DNA from: a virus
Strand: one strand, 5' to 3'
Length of the DNA stretch: 47,071 nt
Virus record (IMG/VR): IMGVR_UViG_3300046727_000129
Coordinates: 1 to 47,071 of that record
This document shows, in pieces, positions 25,460-31,529 of the stretch (within the stretch, counting starts at the first letter, position 1; the number at the start of each line of letters is the position of its first letter). Position numbers and translations under genes: made by a program. Under the pieces are notes generated by a model, which made no database searches, was not told the DNA's origin, and worked only from the letters and a program-made list of their open reading frames with translations.

Positions 25460-25611
25460 TGGGTTGCCTCCTCTGGTGGCCACTCGATCCAGCCGTTGCC
25501 CTGGCAGATCCAGCACTCCTCGCGTGACAACGGCGTCGACACGCCCAGGCGCACGATAGCATAGCCGCGTCCATTGCACGCTGGACAGATCACCGGGCCA
25601 GCGTCAGTCAT
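25402..25611 (-). CDS. DnaJ-type zinc-finger mini-protein
   Basis: 69 residues from ATG at 25611, sharing TGATG with the gene upstream. CPACNGRGYAI and CWICQGNGWIEW give two CxxCxGxG motifs 19 residues apart, the pattern of the DnaJ central zinc region. The C-terminal tail overlaps the next gene. Possible nucleic-acid or protein-binding adaptor. Confidence 0.72.
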   Translation of the reverse strand: MTDAGPVICPACNGRGYAIVRLGVSTPLSREECWICQGNGWIEWPPEEATQCPTPKSGPKSESPSSEPS

Positions 25612-25772
25612 CAGAACCGCGTCCGATGCCAGCCCGTGACCGCACCGCAGACCACGCAGCGGGCACCGATCCACACATGGTTGTCACGCATCTCGCTGAC
25701 CACCTCGATCGGCTGCCAGTGCAGCCAGTGCTGGATGTGGTGCAGCTTGCGCCGGATCAGCCAGCGGATCAT
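25611..25772 (-). CDS. Small CxxC protein
   Basis: 53 residues (MIRWLIRRKLHHIQHWLHWQPIEVVSEMRDNHV...). Basic, Trp/His-rich amphipathic start, then RCVVCGAVTGWHRTRF. TGATG coupling at both ends supports translation. Function unknown. Confidence 0.68.
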   Translation of the reverse strand: MIRWLIRRKLHHIQHWLHWQPIEVVSEMRDNHVWIGARCVVCGAVTGWHRTRF

Positions 25773-25870
25773 CAGTCAAACTCCTGGGTATCCCTGATCA
25801 TCAGCCCAACCACGATAAGGCAGGCTGCCACAGCGATCGCCAGAACACCCACGACGATCCAGAACAGCAT
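25772..25870 (-). CDS. Single-span membrane micro-protein, 32 residues
   Basis: MLFWIVVGVLAIAVAACLIV begins one transmembrane helix, and the short tail is RDTQEFD. Coupled by TGATG both up- and downstream. Function unknown; could modulate membrane or lysis functions. Confidence 0.68.
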   Translation of the reverse strand: MLFWIVVGVLAIAVAACLIVVGLMIRDTQEFD

Positions 25871-26160
25871 CAGCGCCGCTGTCGGGACGCTACGGCCGGG
25901 TGCTGCGCCAGCTTGTCCTCGGGCTGCTCCTGGCTGGCCAGATAGTTCGGCGCGTAGTCCTGCTTGAACGCCGGGTGGTCGGCCGAGCTGGCGGTGGGCG
26001 CCTTGTCGGTATTGTGGATCACTACCAGATCGCGCCACGCCTCGTAGGGCAGGTGCTCGGGCCAGCCCGCCTGCTGCGCCGCCCACAGATGATGCCCAGG
26101 CTGTTCGATGTGAGGGTAGCCGAGCCCATAACGCGGGGGCTCGGCTCGCTCTGGGTTCAC
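25870..26160 (-). CDS. Hypothetical protein starting inside a repeat array
   Basis: 96 residues from GTG at 26160 (MNPERAEPPRYGLGYPHIEQPGHHLW). The GAGAG of the last repeat units, four bases upstream, would serve as ribosome site, so the array runs into the coding start. The body (AWRDLVVIHNTDKAPTASSADHPAFKQDY) is hydrophilic. No family recognised. Confidence 0.62.
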   Translation of the reverse strand: MNPERAEPPRYGLGYPHIEQPGHHLWAAQQAGWPEHLPYEAWRDLVVIHNTDKAPTASSADHPAFKQDYAPNYLASQEQPEDKLAQHPAVASRQRR

Positions 26161-26399
26161 GGTACTCTCTAGCGCTTCGGCGCGCTCAAGTACGTTGGCA
26201 CTCTCGCCGTTCGTGGCTCGCTCAGATAGTTCGGCACTCTCCTGCGACCCGGCTCGCTCTGTCTTCGCGGTACGCTCCTGCGCTGGGGCTCGCTCGGCGT
26301 TCGTGGTGCTCTCAGGATCTTCGGCTCGCTCTGCCATTTCGGTACCCTCACGAGGGTCGGCTCGCTCATCAACTTCGGCACTCTCATGCAGCTCGGCTA
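26142..26399 (-). repeat. Alternating 18-bp repeat array, copy 5
   Basis: Fourteen units in exact register plus terminal CGGCTA. On the minus strand it begins TAGCCG-N8-GAGAGTGCCG with TAG being the stop of the HiPIP-like gene (26399-26397). Two-state alternation is unbroken. The final units provide the start region of the next gene. Confidence 0.92.
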
Positions 26400-26582
26400 T
26401 CGTGATCCTGCTCGCTTGATCCAGCGATCGCACCATCCCCCAGGCCGGATCAGGCCCAGCACCAGATGGCACGCGTCAGGCGCACGCCAATGCACGCACA
26501 GATCACACCGCTCCGACTGCATCTCGGCCTTGGGCGTGTAGTGCGTCACCTGCTTCGTTAACTTCCTCGGTGGCGGCGCCAC
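26397..26582 (-). CDS. HiPIP-like small Cys protein
   Basis: 61 residues. CDLCVHWRAPDACHLVLGLIRPGGWCDRW shows the C-x2-C...C...G-x-I-x-P-x-GWC-x-W arrangement of phage proteins resembling high-potential iron-sulphur proteins. These are often encoded beside packaging genes. The basic N-terminus includes KQVTHYTPKAE. Weak ribosome site before the GTG. Role unknown. Confidence 0.72.
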   Translation of the reverse strand: MAPPPRKLTKQVTHYTPKAEMQSERCDLCVHWRAPDACHLVLGLIRPGGWCDRWIKRAGSR

Positions 26583-26588
26583 CGGCCG

Positions 26589-26837
26589 TCAGCCAGGGAT
26601 GTGGTGTGGCCCATGGTCCGAGTGCGCAGTCGCAGGCAGCTTGCCACCACCCCGGCTGATGTGCGGCGGCCCCGCCCGCTCGTGATCGCCCAACGGCGTG
26701 TGACTGATCCCAGCATTTGGACTCTTGTGGCCGCCGTTGACACTATCGAGACTCTGACAGCCATGGTCGCCACTCGGCATGAATCCCTTGGCGCGTGCCA
26801 TATTTGCGTGCTGTTTCATTCCTTCGTCATAAGCCAT
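26589..26837 (-). CDS. Small hypothetical protein
   Basis: 82 residues, His/Gly/Ser-rich (MAYDEGMKQHANMARAKGFMPSGDHG...), with several SGDHG, GGHKS and HSDHGPH motifs. ATG directly after the TAA of the previous gene. Function unknown. Confidence 0.65.
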   Translation of the reverse strand: MAYDEGMKQHANMARAKGFMPSGDHGCQSLDSVNGGHKSPNAGISHTPLGDHERAGPPHISRGGGKLPATAHSDHGPHHIPG

Positions 26838-26984
26838 TTATTTACCCTTTCGCTTCTTGCCTTTCGCGCGGCGTTGGACGTCCAAGGCGATCGCGATCGC
26901 CTGCTTGTGCGGCTTGCCAGCAGCCTGCTCTGCCTCAATGTTCTTGCCAACGGCTTTGTCAGACTTGCTCTTTACCAGGGGCAT
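26838..26984 (-). CDS. Small very basic protein (DUF6496-like)
   Basis: 48 residues from ATG at 26984 (MPLVKSKSDKAVGKNIEAEQ), with KPHKQAIAIALDVQRRAKGKKRKGK. This resembles small phage and bacterial proteins of the KxVGxNIxxEMxxGKPxKQAxAIAL type. GGAGCG upstream. Possibly nucleic-acid binding; function not known. Confidence 0.7.
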   Translation of the reverse strand: MPLVKSKSDKAVGKNIEAEQAAGKPHKQAIAIALDVQRRAKGKKRKGK

Positions 26985-27018
26985 ATCAATTCGCTCCGCT
27001 AGCCACTGCCAGTAACTG

Positions 27019-27240
27019 TCACGCACCGACGGTGGTGCGCTTGTCATAGACCGATGTGCCGCCGTCCATCGCCTGAATCGCCTTGCCCAACCGCATGCTT
27101 GCGTCTTCGAGATGCCGGTAGGCGAGCATGACATTGGCGATCGCCTCGCCGTTGAACGTACTGTCCTTGAGCGCCAGCACAGACTCAGCGATCGCCTTGA
27201 TCTGCGCGCGTGCCTCGTTGCAGTCGTCGATGGCAGTCAT
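27019..27240 (-). CDS. Acb2/Tad1-like small helical protein
   Basis: 73 residues with a GGAGGGAG site before the ATG. The second half (EAIANVMLAYRHLEDASMRLGKAIQAMDGG) has the LxxRHLEDAxMRxxKAI helix typical of many phage proteins related to the Acb2/Tad1 hairpin family. Members of this family form oligomers that sequester cyclic nucleotides or ADP-ribose signals of host CBASS and Thoeris defence. Assignment is by motif only; a second likely member is at 28190. Confidence 0.6.
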   Translation of the reverse strand: MTAIDDCNEARAQIKAIAESVLALKDSTFNGEAIANVMLAYRHLEDASMRLGKAIQAMDGGTSVYDKRTTVGA

Positions 27241-27249
27241 GCTCCCTCC

Positions 27250-27489
27250 TCACCCGACACATGGTGTCGGCCTCAGCAGACTCTTATGGATCGCCGCGAT
27301 GCGCTCGAACTCACCCTCGCTGTAGAGCTGAACCACCAGGGCATTCTCGGCGTCAATCAGCTGGGCACGTAATGGCTTGACGATGCTATCCGGCACCACC
27401 GGGAACAGCACGTTGCTCTCGATCCATTTACGGAACTCGGCAAGCCGATACACCTGCTCGGTAAGCTGTTCAGCGCGTTCACGCGTCAT
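27250..27489 (-). CDS. Hypothetical protein
   Basis: 79 residues, helical (MTRERAEQLTEQVYRLAEFRKWIESN...FERIAAIHKSLL). Start overlaps the previous stop by 11 bases. Function unknown. Confidence 0.65.
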   Translation of the reverse strand: MTRERAEQLTEQVYRLAEFRKWIESNVLFPVVPDSIVKPLRAQLIDAENALVVQLYSEGEFERIAAIHKSLLRPTPCVG

Positions 27490-27808
27490 ACTTCGGCCGT
27501 CCCTCCTGCTGGCGCTGCGCGTCTTCGAGTGCGCGCACCATGATCGGATACGCTGCCTTCAGCATGCTACTGAACCGCGTGGTGGTGGCGGTCATGATGT
27601 CGTCGTCCATCGCGCAGCCTGCCAGGATCTTGGCGGTTAGCGTGGCCAGCGCCCACAACGCTGTACTATTACTGACGCCGCTGAGCCGCTCGGCCATGAT
27701 GTCGAACGCGCGCATCAGATGCTGCGACTGGCTCATGTCGACACCCGCGAGCAGCTCGTGCATCTGGTCGATCGGTGGGACTGACTGGCTGGGCATGCGG
27801 GCACTCAC
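27479..27808 (-). CDS. Hypothetical helical protein
   Basis: 109 residues from a GTG overlapping the upstream stop (GTGA). Helical with MDQ- and ALWALATLTAKILAGCAMDDDIMTA segments. A partial copy of the repeat consensus (GAGCC...GAGTGCCC) lies over its start. Function unknown. Confidence 0.65.
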   Translation of the reverse strand: MSARMPSQSVPPIDQMHELLAGVDMSQSQHLMRAFDIMAERLSGVSNSTALWALATLTAKILAGCAMDDDIMTATTTRFSSMLKAAYPIMVRALEDAQRQQEGRPKYDA

Positions 27809-27972
27809 TTTCGTGGCTCGCGGATCAGCTTATAGAACATGCAAGGCACGTCCTTCTCTCCACTACCACCCCAGCCACAGGTGAGACACTGACACTCACC
27901 GGCATAGCCGGGCGTGCGGTCCAGATTAGCGCCACCACACCAGTGGCACTGCTTACTATGGTCGAAGCTCAT
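27805..27972 (-). CDS. Small zinc-ribbon-like protein
   Basis: 55 residues from ATG at 27972 (ATGA overlap with previous stop). CHWCGGANLDRT...CQCLTCGWGGSGEKDVPC offers Cys pairs like a zinc ribbon. Function unknown. Confidence 0.7.
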   Translation of the reverse strand: MSFDHSKQCHWCGGANLDRTPGYAGECQCLTCGWGGSGEKDVPCMFYKLIREPRK

Positions 27973-28190
27973 CGCTCTGGCTCGTAGCTCGGTTTCAGAT
28001 ACGTGTTCCAATAGTCGGCGGTGTGCGGCAGCGTGTCCTTCTCCAGCTCTTTAGCACGCGCCTTGGCCTGTGTCCGGTTCAGCGTCTTACCCTTGTCCGC
28101 TGCCTGGGTCTCGGCGAGATCGCGCAGTGCGATGTGGCGCTTGATGCGCTCTGGCATCTTGCGCGGCTTGAATGGTGTTGGCAGTGGCAT
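27969..28190 (-). CDS. Hypothetical basic helical protein
   Basis: 73 residues from ATG at 28190, coupled by TGATG. PTPFKPRKMPERIKRHIALRD then RTQAKARAKELEKD: basic and helical, suggesting nucleic-acid contact. No known family. Confidence 0.68.
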   Translation of the reverse strand: MPLPTPFKPRKMPERIKRHIALRDLAETQAADKGKTLNRTQAKARAKELEKDTLPHTADYWNTYLKPSYEPER

Positions 28191-28411
28191 CAGCGTGTCA
28201 CGTGCTTGACGGCCCAAAATACCGCCTCTTCCATCCTGGTCTTGGCTAGTGACAGCTCGCGGCTCTGACCGATCTTGTCGCATGTCGTGACGAACATCAG
28301 GCCCATGTCTTTGACGTCTTTCATAGTGGCCTTCTCGTCATCGGTCAGCACCCGGTACTCGTGTCGCATCACGTTGTTCATGGTGCGCTCGTCGGATGTG
28401 CTGTCGATCAT
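28190..28411 (-). CDS. Acb2/Tad1-family signal-sponge candidate
   Basis: 73 residues from ATG at 28411 (TGATG). The C-terminal half reads MKDVKDMGLMFVTTCDKIGQ followed by SRELSLAKTRMEEAVFWAVKH. This closely follows the two-helix signature of the Acb2/Tad1 hairpin domain (SRELSLAxTxLEEAxMWAVKHI). Known members bind cyclic oligonucleotides or cyclic-ADP-ribose isomers and so blunt CBASS and Thoeris immunity. Ligand specificity cannot be read from the sequence. Confidence 0.75.
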   Translation of the reverse strand: MIDSTSDERTMNNVMRHEYRVLTDDEKATMKDVKDMGLMFVTTCDKIGQSRELSLAKTRMEEAVFWAVKHVTR

Positions 28412-28614
28412 CACGGCTTCTCCTTCACGTAGGCCTTGGCCACCGAGAGCGGATCAGCGATCTCTTCCTTGAACGTGGCAGCGTATTCGTAGAGCAGCTC
28501 GATCGCCTTGATCGCGGTCGCGTTCACATAGTAATGCGAGCGCTCCACCGTCGCCTGCTTGCGCAGGCCCTCCAGCTGGTCGATCACCGTGAAGATCCTG
28601 GCGACGTTGCTCAC
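28411..28614 (-). CDS. Hypothetical protein
   Basis: 67 residues from GTG overlapping the previous stop (GTGA). Helical throughout (VIDQLEGLRKQATVERSHY, ATAIKAIELLYEYAATFKEEIA). Function unknown. Confidence 0.68.
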   Translation of the reverse strand: MSNVARIFTVIDQLEGLRKQATVERSHYYVNATAIKAIELLYEYAATFKEEIADPLSVAKAYVKEKP

Positions 28615-29099
28615 GGTTCCTCCTCGGGGTGCGGCAGACTATGCACGGTGATGGTGCGGCTGTCGTCCGGTATCGCGCCGCCGTTGCTGCTGCTGTTGGA
28701 GATGTTGATGGTGAACGCGGCCTGGGCACTGGCGTCATCGCCCCGCTCGCGCCAGCCGCTGCGTGCCTTGGCCCAGAAGATCGACATGGTCTTATCGCCC
28801 TCCTCCGCCATGGTGACGATGCCGCCAAGGATCTTGGCGTCGGTCATCAGCTTGCCGTTGGTCAGCTCGAACGGGAAGTGCAGCTCCAGTGTGGCGTGGG
28901 GGATGCCCATGATCACCGAGATAGATTCGATGGTGAAGCCGCACGCGGTCATGCGGCGCACCTCGGTGCGCTGGGCGGGTGTCGCGATGAAGGGCGGCTG
29001 ACCACCAACGCCGCCTCCACCTCTACCAGGGGGTGTCCCAGGCCTCGCCTGACGGGGCTTGCGATGGGCGGCCGAGATGTTCTCAAGCAATCGAGGCAT
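28611..29099 (-). CDS. Small-terminase-like HTH protein
   Basis: 162 residues. After a basic, Gly-rich N-terminus, FIATPAQRTEVRRMTACGFTIESISVIMGIPHATLELHFPFEL forms a helix-turn-helix. It is followed by ILGGIVTMAEEGDKTMSIFWAKARSGWRE, a motif seen downstream of the HTH in many phage small terminases (AxxGNxxAxIFWLKxRxGW). It likely recognises phage DNA for packaging. First gene of the late minus-strand set. Confidence 0.72.
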   Translation of the reverse strand: MPRLLENISAAHRKPRQARPGTPPGRGGGGVGGQPPFIATPAQRTEVRRMTACGFTIESISVIMGIPHATLELHFPFELTNGKLMTDAKILGGIVTMAEEGDKTMSIFWAKARSGWRERGDDASAQAAFTINISNSSSNGGAIPDDSRTITVHSLPHPEEEP

Positions 29100-29143
29100 G
29101 TCTCAATTTGGCGGCAAATATCCTTACGGGCAAATCTAATCAC

Positions 29144-29198
29144 TTGACATGATGGTTCCTGATGGTTCATAAGGAACTTACCAACCCAGGAGTATCCC
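29144..29198 (+). promoter_or_regulatory. Early promoter with tandem operator-like boxes and start-associated sequence
   Basis: TTGACA at 29144-29149, CATAAG at 29168-29173, spacer 18. The spacer carries TGATGGTT twice, exactly 10 bp apart (29150 and 29160). AGGAGTATCCC at 29188-29198 precedes the ATG at 29201. The same module recurs at five other places in this window. For the divergent late genes I see only a weak TTGCCC/CAAATT pair around 29107-29135. Confidence 0.75.
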
Positions 29199-29200
29199 AG

Positions 29201-29398
29201 ATGACCAAGACCACCACCCCAAAGACGAAGGTTTACACTTACACTCCTTCCCGCACTATCCACGCTTTCGACCGGGTTTTGGGCCATCTGCTTGGCGTTG
29301 TCGTGCAGATCGAGGGCAGCAAGGTAACCTATCGCGCCACGAACGGCTCCCTCCACACCATTGCCGCCTGTTTGGTCACTTGGGGAGGGGAGGACTGA
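29201..29398 (+). CDS. Small early hypothetical protein
   Basis: 65 residues starting MTKTTTPKTKVYTYTPSRTIH. The start follows AGGAGTATCCC by two bases; an in-frame ATG inside the promoter region was rejected. Beta-rich end (VVVQIEGSKVTYRATNGSL). Function unknown. Confidence 0.7.
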   Translation: MTKTTTPKTKVYTYTPSRTIHAFDRVLGHLLGVVVQIEGSKVTYRATNGSLHTIAACLVTWGGED

Positions 29399-29401
29399 GC
29401 C

Positions 29402-29614
29402 ATGATCACCAAGGATGTCATTGCCGCCGTCAAGCGCCACAAGGGTCCGATCCAGATCGGGCTGGTGGCCGCTGACGATGTGATCTGGGTGCAGATCGTG
29501 AAGTCGGACCTGCTGGCCGCGATCGCCAAGACCGAGGACTGGCAGATCGAATGGAGCGTCAAGAACGGCACCGGTTACGTCGACCGCTGCTACGGCCGCC
29601 CGGTAGACGCCTGA
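29402..29614 (+). CDS. Small hypothetical protein
   Basis: 70 residues (MITKDVIAAVKRHKGPIQIGL...), GGAGG eight bases upstream. Alternating beta and helix pattern, ending YVDRCYGRPVDA. Co-transcribed with the previous gene. Function unknown. Confidence 0.7.
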   Translation: MITKDVIAAVKRHKGPIQIGLVAADDVIWVQIVKSDLLAAIAKTEDWQIEWSVKNGTGYVDRCYGRPVDA

Positions 29615-29621
29615 GCTGGGC

Positions 29622-29651
29622 GTGGGCCAGGGCTTGCACCCCCTGGCCCAC
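29622..29651. terminator. Hairpin between convergent genes
   Basis: Perfect 11-bp stem GTGGGCCAGGG / CCCTGGCCCAC with an 8-base loop, in the short gap between the plus-strand early gene and the minus-strand PEP-CTERM gene. No T-run, but its location fits a bidirectional terminator or 3' stabiliser. Confidence 0.7.
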
Positions 29652-29656
29652 TGGTA

Positions 29657-30490
29657 TCAGCGCCGCTTTCTGGCGGTCACGACGCCGATGCCGAGCGCGC
29701 CCAGGCCGAGCAGCAGCAGTGATGCAGGCTCAGGCGCATCGACTGGCGGAGGTGGTGGAGGCGGTGGAGGCGGCGGTGGTGGAGGCGGTCCCATCGACGT
29801 GGTGGTGAGAAGCCCCGCGTTGGTGAACGGTGTCTGCCCGATCGCGCCGTTCGGATCGCACGCCAGCCCGGCCGGTGAGCCAACCTCGCACGAGTAGGTC
29901 ATGACGTAGGTACCGGCGGCAGCGCCGATCTCGGTGGCACTGAGGTCGATGCTGCCGGTGATCGCCGCCGGGATGACGAACGCATCGAGGAAATAAGTGG
30001 AGGGCACCGGCAGTGGTGGTGATTGCAACGGCGAGGTCAAAGCGAAGTTGGCGTAGCTCTCGCTGCCGCCGCTGGCGAGGCCCAGTTGGGCGTAGACGTC
30101 CTGGCCTGCGCTGAGTGTGGGCGTGGCCAGTGACAGGCCGTAGATGCCCCCGGTGGCCATGGCGCAGGCGTTCCCGGCTCCGGTGCAGGACAGCGAGGTC
30201 AGGCTGATCGGCGCGTTGGTGGGTGCAGCGAAGATCACCAGTGTCGGGCTTTGCATGGTGTGGTTGCCCTGCACGCCGAACACCAGGGTGCTGCCACCGG
30301 CTGCGGTGCCGCTGATCAGGTTGCTCTCGTGACCGATCGCGGTGCCACCGAGCGCGCCCGTGGTGCCTGACGGGCCGACCCAGAGCTGTGGATCACCGGT
30401 ATCTCCGATCACCGGCATGGCCGACGCATGTGGCGGGTGGAACCAGAGCGCACCGCAGACGATCGCGGTGGTGGCGAGAAGTCTTTTCAT
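29657..30490 (-). CDS. Secreted PEP-CTERM protein
   Basis: 277 residues. Signal peptide MKRLLATTAIVCGALWF...ASA, Ser/Thr/Gly-rich body, a run of about 15 prolines near residue 240, and a C-terminal PEP-CTERM signal: PEPASLLLLGLGALGIG followed by RKRR. The signal marks export and processing by a host exosortase. AAAGGA before the ATG. Such proteins are usually bacterial; finding one in a phage cluster is unusual. Confidence 0.85.
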   Translation of the reverse strand: MKRLLATTAIVCGALWFHPPHASAMPVIGDTGDPQLWVGPSGTTGALGGTAIGHESNLISGTAAGGSTLVFGVQGNHTMQSPTLVIFAAPTNAPISLTSLSCTGAGNACAMATGGIYGLSLATPTLSAGQDVYAQLGLASGGSESYANFALTSPLQSPPLPVPSTYFLDAFVIPAAITGSIDLSATEIGAAAGTYVMTYSCEVGSPAGLACDPNGAIGQTPFTNAGLLTTTSMGPPPPPPPPPPPPPPPVDAPEPASLLLLGLGALGIGVVTARKRR

Positions 30491-30580
30491 TGTGACGTTC
30501 CTTTAAAAAGACAAGCGACACGTCAAGGGGGTCTCAACCATGTCGCCTGTAGTGGCTCCCAGACGCGGGTGTGCCCCCGC

Positions 30581-31231
30581 TTATGTGCGACGGCGCTTGG
30601 CGACCACGCCCAGGCCCAGCACGCCCATCCCCAGCAGTGCGAGGCTGGCGGGTTCCGGTGCCGGGATCGGCTCGGCACTGAAGGTGCCCGATACGGAGCT
30701 GGTGAAGCTGGCCAGCGTCGAGCCGTCCAATCCGACCGGCGGGGTGACGTTAGCGAACGAGAACGCGACCGCGACCGGCGGGCCAAGCTGATCGAGCGGC
30801 ACGACATCGCTGGTGAAGGCGGCGAGGTCGGGTGGCGCGCCGACCGTGATGGTGGCGGCGGGGCCGGTGCCCAGCAGCAGGTCGGTGAAGGCACCGGAGA
30901 GCAGGTTGGTGCCGCCGCCACCGGCTGCGGTGCGGATGCTGAAGGTGCCGTCGAAGTGCTGCAGCACGCTGGTGCCGACCATGAAGGCGGCGCCGTCGCT
31001 GATGGCGTTCAGGGTGAGGAAGTCGGTGACGCTGGGCGAGCCGCCCAGGATCTGGGTGACACTGACCGAGACGTCGGTGCCGCTGATCGTGGTGCTGGTG
31101 CCGCCTGACGCGGTGCCGGTGATGGTGTTGCCGCTGCCGTTCTGGCCGAACGTCAGGACCAGGGTGGCATTGGCGACCGGTGCCAGTGCCACGGCGGCGA
31201 TGGCGGTTGCCGCGAGTAGGAGGTTGCGCAT
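30581..31231 (-). CDS. Secreted PEP-CTERM protein, second copy
   Basis: 216 residues from ATG at 31231 (MRNLLLAATAIAAVALAPVANA, signal peptide), with AAGGGA upstream. Beta-rich body with FAFSF-like strands and a C-terminal PEP-CTERM: PEPASLALLGMGVLGLG then KRRRT. Only the signal elements are shared with the first. The 90-bp gap between the two holds TTGACG followed by an AT-rich stretch, a weak promoter candidate. Confidence 0.85.
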   Translation of the reverse strand: MRNLLLAATAIAAVALAPVANATLVLTFGQNGSGNTITGTASGGTSTTISGTDVSVSVTQILGGSPSVTDFLTLNAISDGAAFMVGTSVLQHFDGTFSIRTAAGGGGTNLLSGAFTDLLLGTGPAATITVGAPPDLAAFTSDVVPLDQLGPPVAVAFSFANVTPPVGLDGSTLASFTSSVSGTFSAEPIPAPEPASLALLGMGVLGLGVVAKRRRT

Positions 31232-31346
31232 GTCGTTTCCCTTTGCAAAGGATACCCGAGGGCGGGCGATGCCAGGGAAGCACATTTCGTTGCAATGGTG
31301 TTGTAAAGAGTTCCGACAAGATACGAAGGCGTAACTGTAGCCAACT

Positions 31347-31529
31347 TCAAGCGGTTGACTCTCGTGGCTCGGAACGATCCGGCTGCAACAGCGCGTCGAC
31401 CGCCTCCCGCAGTTCGCGGTTATGCCGCTCCAGATCGGCGTTCTCGGCTTCCTGCTCGGCGATGGTAGCGCGCAGTTCTGCGACCAGGAGGCGCAGTTCA
31501 GCGGCATTCATGACGTCTTCGCAGCTCAT
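31347..31529 (-). CDS. Coiled-coil mini-protein
   Basis: 60 residues from ATG at 31529 (ATGA overlap with previous stop). LRLLVAELRATIAEQEAENADLERHNRELREAVDALL is a heptad-type coiled coil. The tail is RSEPRESTA, with DNA resembling the array repeat. The 115-bp gap to the next gene contains no clear signal. Function unknown. Confidence 0.65.
   Translation of the reverse strand: MSCEDVMNAAELRLLVAELRATIAEQEAENADLERHNRELREAVDALLQPDRSEPRESTA

Noticed and set aside
16874-26399. CRISPR array reading of the alternating repeats
   Set aside because: Units are 18 bp with 10-bp conserved parts and 8-bp spacers, two repeat versions alternate, and there are no cas genes.
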